Positions 45,600-57,010 of a DNA stretch of 64,000 nucleotides are shown in pieces; position 1 is the stretch's first letter; each line of letters starts with the position of its first letter. A program made the position numbers and the translations under genes. This stretch comes from Datisca glomerata (taxonomy: Eukaryota; Streptophyta; Magnoliopsida; Cucurbitales; Datiscaceae): assembly GCA_003255025.1 (NCBI GenBank), contig QANY01008839.1, forward strand, positions 310,001 to 374,000, written 5' to 3'. A model generated the notes under the pieces. That model had not been told where the DNA came from, ran no database searches, and saw only the letters and a list, made by a program, of their open reading frames with translations.

Positions 45600-46420
45600 G
45601 AGTTTCTCTTCCAATGACCTTCAACCTCACAGTGGAAACACTTTTCTTTGGGCTTGATAGCTTTCTTGTTCTTCTTGGCTTTCGGCGATGTCTTGGGTTT
45701 CTTTATTCTTTTATTCTTACTCTTATCCTTACCATTGTTCTTCTTCTTTTCTTATTATTAACAATATTAGAAAAAGGATTTTGCTCGACAACATTTGCTT
45801 CGTTCTCATTGGTTATTCTAAGGTTGAGTGACTCAAAAGTCTGCAGTTCGTTCAACAATTGGGTAATGTTGAATTGTGACTTGTTCGTAACGTAATAGGT
45901 CATGAACGCAGAAAAATTTGGTGTGAGTGACTCTAGTATGATGCTAACTTGAGTATGCTCATCAATGGTGCCCCACATACATCTGCCTCGTCCATTATGT
46001 TGATCATATTCAAAACATGCTCTCAAACAAAAGTACCATTCCTCACCTTAGTTGTCATATAGCTCCTAGTGGCCTCATGACGACTTTGATCGGACTGTTG
46101 CCCAAACATTGTCTGTAAAGATTCCATAATCTCATAGACAGTCTCCATGTTTTAATGTTTGGTTCTCATAACATCATTCATACTCACAAACATGTAGCAT
46201 TTTCGCCTTGTTGTTTGATATGATCGAAGCATCATATTTCTCCCTAACATTCTTAAAGGCGTTAGCAGCGGGCAGCTCAGGACATTTCTCAGTAAGAACG
46301 AACTTATGGTTCTCATAAGTTAACATTAACTTCATATTTGATTTCTAACATATGAAATTATCATCATTCAATTTCTCAAGAGCGAGTAAAGCAATAACAA
46401 GGTTGTCTATGGTAGACATA
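45600..46420 (-). pseudogene. Nested copia gag, broken
   Basis: Start MSTIDNLVIALLALEKLNDD at 46420, then stops; KFVLTEKCPELPAANAFKN; METVYEIMESLQTMFGQQSD; after another stop the open part 45703-46026 (TQVSIILESLTPNFSAF, NITQLLNELQTFESL). A zinc knuckle at 45600-45650 reads CFHCEVEGHWKRNS, with Ser in place of the last Cys. Typical UBN2-type copia gag. Confidence 0.75.
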
Positions 46421-48149
46421 ATATTGATAATTGAAATTTAAAATATACATGATTCAATATAATTGATAAATATCTAGAATTTGAAAACTAAACGTGATGC
46501 ATGAATGCAATCATAACAATCACATAAATTTAGCATTTACGAATCACGATAAAACAACCCAACGATTAATGTGTCACCTTAGAGTCGGTCAGATTAACCT
46601 CAGACTGTCTATGAGATATTCTCATTGGTATCGATAGAGCTCGAAACCTTCCTTAGAGGGATGAAAGCAAAGCCATCTCGAGGCCCACATTGTACCTCAC
46701 GGTATTGTACTAATAATGAAGACCAAATGTTACATTGACACGTCAATCTTCTCCCACTCATTATTTTAGGATAATGTGTTTCTATTTTAACCAATCAATT
46801 AATTCCAAATTAATTACTAGTTAAAATAATAACTCTATGAATATTTAATTATCAGTTATTCCAATCTCATTGATCTAAGTTCATTTAACTTCCTGAAGCG
46901 CCTAAGTCATAATAAGGTGAACTTAGATTAACTAATTAATTATAGTCATCAAACTTTAATAAAATTCTTTTACTAAAGTCGATTAACCAAAATGTTACTA
47001 TAGTCATTAGTGTGGTGTGATTATCAAGTTTTAACTAGTTAAACCTAGCAGTTTATATGCAATTGATTTCATAAAGAAATGCATACAAACATATTAGGAC
47101 AATCCTAATAAATCATGTTTATACATATGAGATGTATGATTAAATAAAATTGTGTGAGATTTTCATGTATGATATGTGATCGACTAATGCATGAATATGT
47201 TATCAAACATGACAATTAAATAATTATTTAACAATTAAATAAAATAATAATAGATCGAATGGTTATTGGTATTTCTAAATTATACCTCCTGAAATAAAAA
47301 AATAAAATTACAAAACGGACTTCAAGAATATATATGTCCCAAAAATTGCCTTCTCTTTCTGATGTCCATCTTCATAATCTTCAAGCTTTGAACAAAATAT
47401 TTTTTAAATTAGAAAAACTATTTTTCTTAATTAAAATAATTTCTATAATTATCGCTTTATATATAGTTGACTTTGATTTAGTCAAATAAATACTTTATTT
47501 GATTTGGTCAAACTTAGGTCAAACTCAATCAACCTATTGATTTTTAATTTTTATAAAATAAAAATTAATAATTAATATCAAAATTACATTAATTTCGAAA
47601 TTTAAATGGATGATTAAAAGAGTTTGGAGTTTAATGAAATACGTAGGTGATAGAGTTGGTTACATGTTTGTTGGAGACTTTCCTAAAACGTGAAAACAAT
47701 TGTCACTGACAATAGGACTCTCCGATCGCCGCCCATCGCCACCGCTGCCCGTCTCGCCTCCTGCAGCCGCCTACATTGTTCACCTCTGTCGGAACAGTAA
47801 ATTTTTGACGTGAACTATTCTTTCACGTGAATAGTAAATTTCTATCGTTCGTCTCGTGCGTTCTAAATCTTATCGCATTCGGAAAAATTACAATAATACT
47901 CTAAATAAAATTACAAAATTTCCTACGTCTCAATTTGGCTTACACAAGAGCTAGGAAAAATTAAAACAAAGCCTAACCCAATAATCACCATACAATTAAC
48001 AATCCATATTTTCCATACATTCAAAAAGCATAACCGTCCATCATCATTCATATCTCATATTATATAAATAATACAAAAAAACCCACACAACATTTAACAT
48101 ATAAGTATATAAAGACTGTTCTGATACCACTTACTGGTCGTCGCCGCGC
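46421..48149 (-). other. Leader of the nested copia
   Basis: Untranslated region between the 5' LTR and gag, with a GC-rich patch (47715-47860) containing 'gtgaactattctttcacgtgaatag', like the 'actgttcac' leader patches of copia B. A primer site (RC of ctgataccac, 48121-48130: GTGGTATCAG) lies near the LTR. Confidence 0.55.
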
Positions 48150-49867
48150 ATGCGAGGCGGAAGCATTGAGGCACATGACCTTTTAAAAAATTAAACTTTT
48201 AAAAATCGAATCTTTAAATAAAACAAAACTTACGCAACGCCATGATAACCAAATAAAAACTTTTATTGAAAACTCTTTTTCAATCAGTTAGGATCAAAAC
48301 TATAATTTACAAGGTTAAGAATCGTATATTTCTTGTAGTATGTATCAAGTGTCCTTGCAAATTAGGACTTGTGTGGGCACGTAGAATATTACAAGACACA
48401 TTTTTTGTCTATAAATGTTCTCAACATATGAGATTTAGAGATTTACTGAGAAGTACTTTTATGAGATGATTCTCTAAAAGAACTTGATAATTATTCTATT
48501 AGAGATTTGATTAACGATTAATCACTGGAGAATATCTCTCTGACATCAATTGTGTTCTCAATTCAACTCTTGATTGGCGAACTGATGATCTGATAAACCG
48601 ATTCTCTCCTATTCTTCAACTACTTAGGTCATTAGAATATTCTCTCTAGCGCTACAGTGTTGCACAATCACTACTATAGTGCCACATGGTACAACACTAG
48701 TCCATGTCAATTTCTGATACTTTATCATGATTGACACATGATAATTACTGTGAATTAAATATTTATTTTAATAAGATAATTATCTAGATATCAGTTAATT
48801 TAAAATTAACATATCTGATTATCCCTATAACTAACTTATCTGTTATTTCACAAATAACAGATTTAGTTGATTTAAATTATATTCTAATATAATCATCTCA
48901 TATATTTATGAAAATTATATTTAAAAATAGAAATAATTCAATTAATTAATCACACATAATCATCTCATAATTATGTATTTCCCTTAGAATAAAATTTTTT
49001 TTACAAGTTAGTCATTTTGTCATGTCTTGAAATATTCACACCCTAGACAGCATAATATATAGGTAACTTGGGGACCATAGACCTATAATCTAAAGCTCCA
49101 ATAAACCATAATATTAATTAAACTCTTTAATTAAATATTTTTATTTATTAATTTCATTATCACTCCACTATAAATATGGAATTGCACTATTAGAGATTAT
49201 AGAATGTATTTACAAAGTATTCTCATGTAATCCATTGATATAATCATTTCATATAGTTCTGTCATCCAATTATTGGTTCATAAATTAGAACTGGCCAAAA
49301 TTACCATATTGTCCCTAACCATCCACATCACTGAATCTCCAAAACAAAAGTCACTAGTCTAATTAACAAGCATATCTTAACAAGTGAATCAAAAGATCCA
49401 GTAGACATGCATATGAGTTCATGACTACTCAAGATTCAGACTGATCTACATATGATTATCAAATTGATGTGTATTAAATCTTTATGATAAACAGCAGGTT
49501 AATAAATATATTAATTCACATCGGTCCTGTCGTATATAATCTTATTATATAAAATACATTCACTAAGATATCTATCCAAAACAATGATCTGGATCTAGAT
49601 AACATGAATTCATAATGCTTAGTGAACCGTACTAGCAACCATTCATTAAATATTCTATACTTTAATATGTTGCTGGCAATTTTATTCATTATCTATAATC
49701 TTAATCCTTTCATACTAATACAAGATCATAGTCTCATTAATGAATATGGAATTTTCAGATATTTATATAAATTATTCAACAATAATTAAAAAGAACCATT
49801 ATGTAATCCTCTTTAAATTTCATATCAAAATGTCAATACACATGCTTTGATGGCATAACCCCCAAAA
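48150..49867 (-). repeat. 5' LTR of the nested copia
   Basis: Matches the left LTR from 'gaggcggaagcattgaggca' to 'ggcataacccccaaaa'. About 470 bases shorter than its partner because of internal deletions. The exact inner border is uncertain by about 20 bases. Confidence 0.75.
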
Positions 49868-50312
49868 GATTCATCACATCCGAGGTCACTATAATGACTG
49901 AGAGCTCATCACATCTGAGGACTCATCACGGACGAGGGCTCATCATGGACGAAGACACATCCCCTCTGACGTAACAAAAACACAATCTTAACAACCCAAA
50001 ATAATCTCAAAGTTGTTTGAGATGATAAGATAATATCTAAAGAGTAACTGATCTAGGGAGAATATTCTTCAAATTCTCTCCTCCATTCGGTATAAATAGA
50101 TGGTGACCCCTTACAAAGATGATATGCATTCTCTTAACCTTCGACAATACAATTCATAATACATTTTACTGACTTGAGCGTCATAGTGTATTGGGTTAGG
50201 CACCACATCAGGATCGAGATAATACTTCATCTTTTCATTTTTTTGTAGATTAGTGAAGTTCATCAAGTGACACATGATAATTCGATCTGACAGTACATTT
50301 TGAGTATCTACA
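49868..50312 (+). repeat. 5' LTR of the gag-pro gypsy, second piece
   Basis: Continues the tandem 'catcacatccgaggtcacta' units, then 'ggacgagggctcatca' units, a TATA box (tataaatag, 50091-50099) and the R/U5 part ending ATCTACA. Aligns with 54655-55089. Confidence 0.8.
50088..50100 (+). promoter_or_regulatory. TATA box of the gag-pro gypsy LTR
   Basis: 'cggtataaatagatgg', conserved at 54866-54880 in the 3' LTR. Confidence 0.55.
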
Positions 50313-50377
50313 GTTTGGCACCATCTGTGAGAAATGAAGGTCTTCCTTGAAGTTCAATTTATCAAATTTTCCATCGC

Positions 50378-51960
50378 AATGGTGATTACAAGAGCTAATC
50401 CGGGACAAAATGACCACCATGAAGAAGCATTAGTTGGTAATTTAGCCAGAAACCCGATAGATGCGACGAGGGGGTAGAGTCTGATTCACATAGCTCTAGT
50501 AGCAGATCTGACGGGTCCACAGCTTCACAATGGCACTGATCCAACCATCATTCTCTTATTGGAGAAAGTGGAGCGCCTCACAAAGGAAATCGCTGACTCA
50601 AGAAGGGAAGTAGAGATGAAGAAAGGGTTAGGAGAAAAAGAGAAGGCACTCCTGTCGTCTGGCTGTGAACAAACATGATAGAGAAGAAAGGCGTGGCCCC
50701 AGCCTAGCACTAGATCGCTCCGCTCAAGAAGGAGGGGATCAGAGTCAGAATGCACCTCACATACTCGAAGGAAGAGGAGAGCCACATGGTGAGGTTAGGG
50801 AGGACCCTCAAAACTCGTGTCATCATTCGCGTCATTCCCGTCACGACTCCTATAGGACCAAAAGGGTTCATGATGAAGCTGAGACCCGGAGGTGAAAGTA
50901 TCATGACGAAGAGCATGGATGCGATCAGGATGCGATGAGATTGCTTAGCAAATCAAAGATTTACGTTTGAGAGTCACACACTTGGACATAAAGGATAAAG
51001 GGAAGAGTAGAGCCTTAGCTGTAGTAGTACGGGGTCTGACGCAGTCACCTTTCATGATGATAACCACATCGATGAGACCACAAAAAAGGTTTACCACTCT
51101 GAAATTTAAAATTTATGATGGTACCTCTGATCCTACTTATCATAATTTGCGTTATAAGTAGGTGATGTTGGGAGCATGCATTCCAAAGGCCAAGCTAGAG
51201 GGAATGTTATGCCTACAATTCACCTGAAGTCTGAAAGAAGCCGCCATCACATGGTTCGGGAGCCTAGAACCCCATTTCATACACGTATTCTCTCATTTGA
51301 CGATACTCTTCATAGAGCAGTTTGAGAGTAGCAAAATAATGATTAAAAAAACATATGACCTTTTTACCGTAGTCCAGAAGAAGGATGAGCCCTTGAGGGA
51401 TTACATCTAGAGGTTCGACATCGAGATGATTGGCATTATCAGATGCGATGAGGCTATGGCCACAGTCGCATTCAAAAATAGTTTAGTGGAAGGCATGGAC
51501 GTGTTCAAATAATTACACTGAAAAAAGACCCAAGAGCCTGTCAGAATGTCTTAGAAAAGCCAATGAATTCATCTTGTTAGATGAAGAGATGTCAAAAAAT
51601 AGAGGCAAGAGGGTATACAGGAGCGCCCTCTCACGTTAGAAGGGAAGACATAGATCGAACTGAAATGTCAGACTGAACAATAGACAGAAAATGATTACGG
51701 GTGAGGGTTAGTGTTGTAGATAGGTTGGGGCCAAGAGTTATCCCGCAAATCAACCTTCCTCCATTAAAAGTGAGTCTGAAGGAGCTAGTTCACCAAATCC
51801 AAGGCAAGGACCTCCTTTCTCAACCTCTGGAGTTGAGAAGAAAGATTGGAAAAAGGAAGAATTAGAATCAATAATGTGATTTCCATAGGGACTACGGGCA
51901 TACAACAGATGATTGCTGGAAGCTTAAACGTGAGATGGAATCTCTGATTGAATGAGGCTT
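50378..51960 (+). pseudogene. Gypsy gag remnant with zinc-knuckle-like motif, broken
   Basis: The start region reads MVITRANPGQNDHHEEALVG (50380). The capsid-type gag domain follows across frames: FTTLKFKIYDGTSDPTYHNL (51088), AAITWFGSLEPHFIHVFSHL (51241), VVQKKDEPLRDYI (51370) and AFKNSLVEGMD. Near 51875, CDFHRDYGHTTDDCWKLKRE is the CxxHxxxGHxTxxC motif typical of Tat/Ogre-type gag. Many stops and frameshifts. Confidence 0.7.
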
Positions 51961-52108
51961 TTTGAAAGAATATCTCTTGGAGCAGGCTAGCAAGAGGCCG
52001 AGGGGAGAGTCTAAGGACAAACCTCAAGGAGAAAATCATGAGATACAGGTCATACACGTGATCCATGGAGGAAAGTCAAGTGGAGGAGTAAGTACATAGG
52101 CTAGGAAA

Positions 52109-52653
52109 GTGCACCTGAGAGCTGCTCAGCTACCAGTATTATCATTAGCGAAAAAAGATGAAAATAACCAGAAGATTGAATTTACTGATGGGGATATGGT
52201 CAGTGTGCATTACCCCCATGATGATGCGCTGGTGATCTCCTTGGACGTAGTGAATTATTTAGTCAAGTGGATACTAGTGGATCCAAGGAGCGCAGCGGAT
52301 ATAGTCTTCCTCTCGACCCTAAAACAGATGGGAATAGATGAGTCACAGATGACCAGATGCGACCTAGAGTTCGTCAACTTCAACGGTTCAGTTACAAGAG
52401 CAATTGGGAGGGTTTTCTGCTAGTGAAAGCAAAACTCATCAATCCGATGACAGAGTTCATTGTAGTAGATGAAGAATCAGTCTACAACGTAATTGAAGGA
52501 AGACCGTGGGTGCATGCAATGATGGAAATACCCTCATCCTTCCATCAGAAGATAAAATTCCCGACCCTAGATGGAATAATGGAAATATGTGGAGACCAAA
52601 CAGTGGCTAGGAGCTATTACATTAACAACTTCAAGCAAAATTCAGAGCAATAG
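52109..52653 (+). pseudogene. Gypsy aspartic protease remnant
   Basis: VSVHYPHDDALVISLDVVNY leads to ILVDPRSAADIVFLSTLKQM, the retropepsin active-site region; the expected D-x-G-S-S-A-D is DPRSAAD here, so the Gly after the Asp pair is altered. After a frameshift near 52400 the second half continues: LINPMTEFIVVDEESVYNVI, EGRPWVHAMMEIPSSFHQKI (W in the usual GRPWL block). The end at 52653 is followed by non-coding repeats instead of reverse transcriptase. Confidence 0.75.
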
Positions 52654-52739
52654 CAACGAAAGGGGAATACATTCTCCATAACCAAGAAGGAAGAATGGTC
52701 AGCAAGATTTGGAACGCTACTAGCTTGAGGATTTACAAC

Positions 52740-53330
52740 CATGAGTTTTAGTAAGCATTTTTTAGTTTATCTATCAAATGATGAGCCTTATTCTAAGTCA
52801 AACACAAAGTTAACTCAAAGTCATGGAACCCTCGGATGGAAGCCTACACCACGGCTAGGCGAGGCCTCGTTTTCACCAAATATGATCAGGAGAAAGACCT
52901 TGGATAGGGAAAAAGGGTCGTGCAAATATCCTGCAGCACCCGAGGTCATGAACACTCATAAGAAATACCTCATCCTAGATCATGGATAGATGAGGCCTCA
53001 TTATCACTTAAGATGATTTGGATTAAGACCCTGTATAGAGCACTCGAGGACATGGATATCTCGGATAGAAGCTCTCACCACAGCTAGGTGAGGCCTCCTT
53101 GTCACCAAAGATAATAAAGAGTAAGACCTTGCATAGGGAAAAAGGACCACACAAGTACCCCTTGCCACTCGAGGTCATAAACCCATGGATGAAAGAAGTT
53201 TATAAGAACCATGGCTAACAGAGGCACACTTGTCATTCAAAATGATAAGGAAAACGATCCTACATAGGGCAATAGACCACAAAAATATTTTATGGAACTT
53301 GAGGCATAAAACTCTCATCCAAGACCCCTT
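52740..53330 (+). repeat. About 230-base tandem repeats downstream of protease
   Basis: 'accacggctaggcgaggcct...aagaccttggatagggaaaa...cgaggtcatgaac' (from 52838) recurs from about 53070 with a shorter, degenerate unit between. No coding pattern. Confidence 0.6.
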
Positions 53331-53689
53331 GAAGACATGGACTTCTCGGATAAAATGCCCAAGCTATAGTCATAATCAAATGATCGTTCGGAACTCAATC
53401 AAGAATATATGGTATCATAGCATTGGTATATAACTTCAAAAGTTTGAAGGAGATGCTCTCAAAGCTTCAAATTAAGTTAAAAATATCTCAATACTTCAAA
53501 CTTTGTAGATCGAGATTCGAACATCGCCAAATAACCAGCATCCAATAAGAAGAAAGGTGCGTTCAAAATGATAGTTTTTACTCCATATTAACTAGACTAT
53601 TCATTGACATCCTCTAAGTTTAAGAATTAAAAAAAAACTGGTGCATCAATTGGGCGGGAAAAAAACAAAGTTTCCAAAAAATTTGGTAG

Positions 53690-54120
53690 AAAAACTCGTA
53701 ATCGGCAATGTCGCTTAGGCTGAGTGCGCCAACGCTTGGCCACGTTGCACTAGTCGAGCGCTCAAATGCTTGGCCATGTTGCACTAGTCGAGCATTGAAC
53801 GCTCATCCATGTTGCCCAGGGTGAGCGCTTAAACGCTCGGCTACGCTTCACAAGCCGAGCATCAAACGCTCAGCCACGTTGCCCAGGCCGAGCGTTGCGC
53901 TCAGCCTGACTGTAAAATATGAGAATTGAACGCTCGTCCACGTGGCCAAAGTGGAGCACTCAAACGTTTGGCCACGAGGCCCAGGCCGAGCACTCAATTC
54001 TCGGCAGCATTTCGTAAGACTAAGCGCCCAACGCTTGGCCAAAAAATATAAAGTAGAACCTTGAACGCTTAGCCAGATCCTCCAACACAGAGTCTAGTAA
54101 GTGCTCGGTCGGCCCTGCGA
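53690..54120 (+). repeat. GC-rich minisatellite (ggccgagcg/cgctcggcca)
   Basis: About ten units of roughly 40 bases: 'cgctcggccacgttgcccag', 'gccgagcgttgcgctcagcc'. Many units are internally self-complementary (cgctcggc/gccgagcg). Much richer in G+C than the surroundings. Lies just before the 3' LTR. Confidence 0.7.
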
Positions 54121-54356
54121 AGTAGAGTGCATTAGAAGCCTTGCCAAACCTGGTAGGTCAATGGCGAAATGATCAAGCCTCATCGGACTTAGTCTGGTAC
54201 GTCGATGCCCGGATACAAGGTCAGGAACATATCAAGTCTTAAGTATGTTCTACTGATAAAAACTCAACCAGTAGCACTGGTCAGCTTAGAAAATGAGATG
54301 AAGCCCATCGGTCCCACTAACATTTACTTCCCAACTTTAGCGCTACGCTCTAGACT

Positions 54357-54379
54357 TAGGAAGTGGGGCCAAACTGCGG
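54357..54379 (+). other. Polypurine-like tract of the gag-pro gypsy
   Basis: AGGAAGTGGGG (54357-54367) near the 3' LTR start; somewhat separated from it by 'ccaaactgcgg'. Confidence 0.45.
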
Positions 54380-55089
54380 TGGATAAAAATCACATGGACT
54401 ACAGCCCACAAAAATAGGGCAGCCCAATACATAATCAATAATAAAAGGCCCAAGAATATCTTAGCCCAGAGGTTTTGGATGATGGACCAACGTCATCACA
54501 TCCAAGGTCACTAAGATGACCGAAGGCTCATCACATCCGAGGTCACTAAGATGACCGAGGACTCATAACATCTAAGGTCATTAAGATGGTGGATCGCTCA
54601 TCATATCCGAGGTCACTAAGATAACCAATGGCTCATCACATCAGATGACTCATCATTAACGAGGGCTCATCACGGACGAGGGCTCATCACGAACGAGGTC
54701 TCATCACGAACGAGGGCTCATGATGGACGAGGACTCATCCCCTTCGACGTAACAAAAACACAATCTAAACAACCCAAAATAATCTCAAAATTGTTTGAGA
54801 TAATAAGATAATACTAAAGAGTAACTGATCTAGGGAGAATATTCTTCAAATGCTCCTCTCCATTCGGTATAAATAGATGGTGACCCCTCACAAAAATGGT
54901 ATGCACTCTCTCCATTTTCGATAATACAATTCATAATACATTTTACTGACATGAGCGTTGGAGTGTATTAGGTTGGGCACCACATCGGTGTCGAGATAAT
55001 ACTTCATCGTTTCGGTTTTTTGCAGATTAGTGAAGTTTATCAAGTGACACGTGGTAATTCGATCTGACGGTATATTTTGAGCATCTACA
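54380..55089 (+). repeat. 3' LTR of the gag-pro gypsy
   Basis: Starts TGGATAAAAATCACATGG, holds the 'catcacatccgaggtcact' units (54490-54640), the 'ggacgagggctcatcacg' units (54655-54740), TATA (54868) and ends GCATCTACA. About 710 bases. Confidence 0.8.
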
Positions 55090-55200
55090 GTTACCAAATA
55101 CATTTTATTAAATAAGTCACGCTTTAAGAAACAAAACAAAACATTAGAATTGAAGATTTATGAAAGCACGAAACCAAATAAAATAACATTAGTCACCATA
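55090..55200 (+). repeat. Interspersed repeat family, copy 3 (right part)
   Basis: 'ttaccaaatacattttatta' and 'gtcacgctttaagaaacaaa' match 'ttaccagatacaatttagtt' and 'gtcacactttaaaaacaaaa' at 11588-11635. It continues the copy interrupted at 42880. Confidence 0.6.
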
Positions 55201-55212
55201 TTAGCTGAATTT

Positions 55213-55560
55213 TGTTAGTCTTATATCTCTATGAGATAACTTTTGATGATAACAAAATATTGCTAATAAATTTGATCACTTTTGCAGAGATTATTGGAAA
55301 AATTACCACAAGGCATTCTAATTAAACATCATGAAAATATTTATTTTAATAGGAGCTCATAAAGCATGAACATTGAAGATCATTAAGACATTTACTTTCA
55401 TTTCATTTTTATTAGGAGCTTACTCATTTTATTTACCTTTATTAAAGCTCAATTTATTTAGGTATGTCTATCCTTAAATTAAGTCCCCATCCATAAAAAG
55501 TCTAAACACCAAAAATCATATCTCTCTTGTACAATAGACAAAAATACAAATAAATAAGAT
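55213..55560 (+). repeat. Copia LTR fragment, plus orientation
   Basis: From TGTTAGTCTTATATCTCTAT the sequence follows the reverse complement of 61605-61265 (agataacttttgatgataac; 'aattaccacaaggcattcta'; 'taaattgagctt' reversed; 'tgtacaatagacaaaa'). Same LTR family as the right-hand copia, opposite orientation, with no internal region: a truncated solo LTR. Confidence 0.7.
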
Positions 55561-56389
55561 ACAAAATAAATAGCCAAAATAGCAGAGCATAGAAACAGAA
55601 CAAAAAAAATCATTCATTATCCTTCATGGCCAAACAGAAACAAAAAGCCAATAAAAATGATAAAGAACTCTTGAATCAGAAAATGAATGAGCAAAATCTG
55701 GGCGTCCAGTTGACATTTTTCAGTTGACGTAGCAGCTTAAAAAACCTCTCTCTTCAAATCTTGACAAAAGACATCCTAAAAATACTAATAGAGATCAATC
55801 TAAACTAGATTCCACTAGAAACATGGTCAACTAAGCGACCACAACAAGGGTGCTATACAAAATAAACAAGCTTAAAAAACTAGATAAACAAAATAGATCT
55901 AAACTAGGAACGTACACAGCACTCTAATTATACAACAAGAAACTCAAGGATATGTAGATACATTTTCATGGTATTTCAATGATAAACTAATGGTAACTCA
56001 TTGACACTACCATAAAATTTAATTTTGAATTCAAATATGCATATGTGTCATGCAAGAAGACTCCCAGTCTGTACTCTATTTTAATCTAATGGTTGAGAGT
56101 CTCCTTGCCTCATCGACGACTAGGAAGACTCCCAGCATCAATGCTTGGAAAAAATTTCCCAACACTGGGGTGGGGTCCGCTAAAATAAATGTGATAAATG
56201 GAAGTCTTAAAGTTGACAAATACAACAACAGTACAAAAAAATCAATCGTTCTTGCAAATATAACTTTTTTTTTCATTCTCTTAGTTATCTTTCAGAAAAA
56301 GACTATATCCCTAAATGAGCCTTTACTTTTTAGTAATGTTCATAGATAATCAATTTTTAAAAAATGGTCACAAGTATTAAAAGCATAAA
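55561..56389. other. Non-coding, with one copy of the hairpin motif
   Basis: Contains CCAGCATCAATGCTTGG and 'aaaaaatttccca' at 56132-56170, matching the terminal hairpins of the foldback element (2711, 5923). No element body is attached. The rest is A-rich and unassigned. Confidence 0.5.
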
Positions 56390-57010
56390 AAATTGCTCAC
56401 TGGCACGATTTTTGAAAAAATGGATTTTCAAGCAGAAAAATATTTTCGCGCCATACACACCAATGCTCCGAATTTGAGTAGTTTATATAATATGTAAAAT
56501 ATATATTATATATACCCGTGAGATTTTTGTAATATATTTTATATATACAATATATATTACATAAATTTTGTGAACAAAAATTCAAAACTTCACTGGGGCG
56601 CGAGGGGGCCTGTTTTTGGTGTGGGATTTTTTTTCTTTTCTTTGAATTTGGGTGGCTATCTTTTAATATTTCTTTCAACCTTGGCCATTTTTTTTATTTT
56701 TTATTCTTAAAATGGCATACTCTTGATGATGGCCTTTTACTTTTTTTTTTATTTCTAGACCCTTCTTCATTTTGTCATATAAAACTTTTAGCGAGAATCT
56801 TTCTTTGAATTTGTTAAATATTTCTTAGGTTGTCATTATCTTAAAACTATAAAACTGGCCAAGAAAGCTCCCTCCAAACTTTTGTTTGTAAAAGAATAAA
56901 TGAATACTGCATTATTCCATCTCTCTTTTAATTAAAATTACGTATAAACTAAGTAAAGTTATAAAAATCAGCTTTGATTTATTCCTCTTATACTTAAAGT
57001 TCTCACGACC
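56390..57010 (-). repeat. Interspersed repeat family, copy 4
   Basis: 56750-57010 is the reverse complement of 7480-7760, including 'gagaatctttctttgaattt', 'ttgtcattatc' and the end 'tttattcctcttatac'. 56590-56740 matches 7320-7440 in direct orientation. The mixed orientation suggests an inverted internal segment in one of the copies. Confidence 0.5.

Larger units (their letters stand above)
43139..49867 (-). mobile_element. Ty1/copia deletion derivative, minus strand, nested in the LTR
   Basis: Two LTRs (43139-45324 and about 48150-49867) surround a 2.8-kb internal region with gag and the two ends of pol only. The insertion is flanked by GACTC (43134-43138) and GATTC (49868-49872), a 5-base target duplication with one mismatch, and removing it rejoins the gypsy LTR's tandem units. 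Its LTR starts TGTTGGGGGTTATGCC in element sense. The pol core is deleted, so it is non-autonomous. Confidence 0.8.
42881..55089 (+). mobile_element. Non-autonomous Ty3/gypsy element (LTR-gag-protease), plus strand
   Basis: 5' LTR at 42881-43138 plus 49868-50312 (split by a copia insertion) and 3' LTR at 54380-55089, both starting TGG..ATAAAAATCACATGG and ending ATCTACA. The site after the 5' LTR, TTTGGCACCATCTGTGAG, resembles the TTGGCGCCGTCTGTGG primer region of Tat/Ogre-like gypsy elements. Between the LTRs only gag and protease remnants were found, then non-coding tandem repeats; no RT, RNase H or integrase was recognised. It is thus LARD-like and needed help in trans. Left and right flanks together rebuild one interspersed repeat copy. 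Confidence 0.75.
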
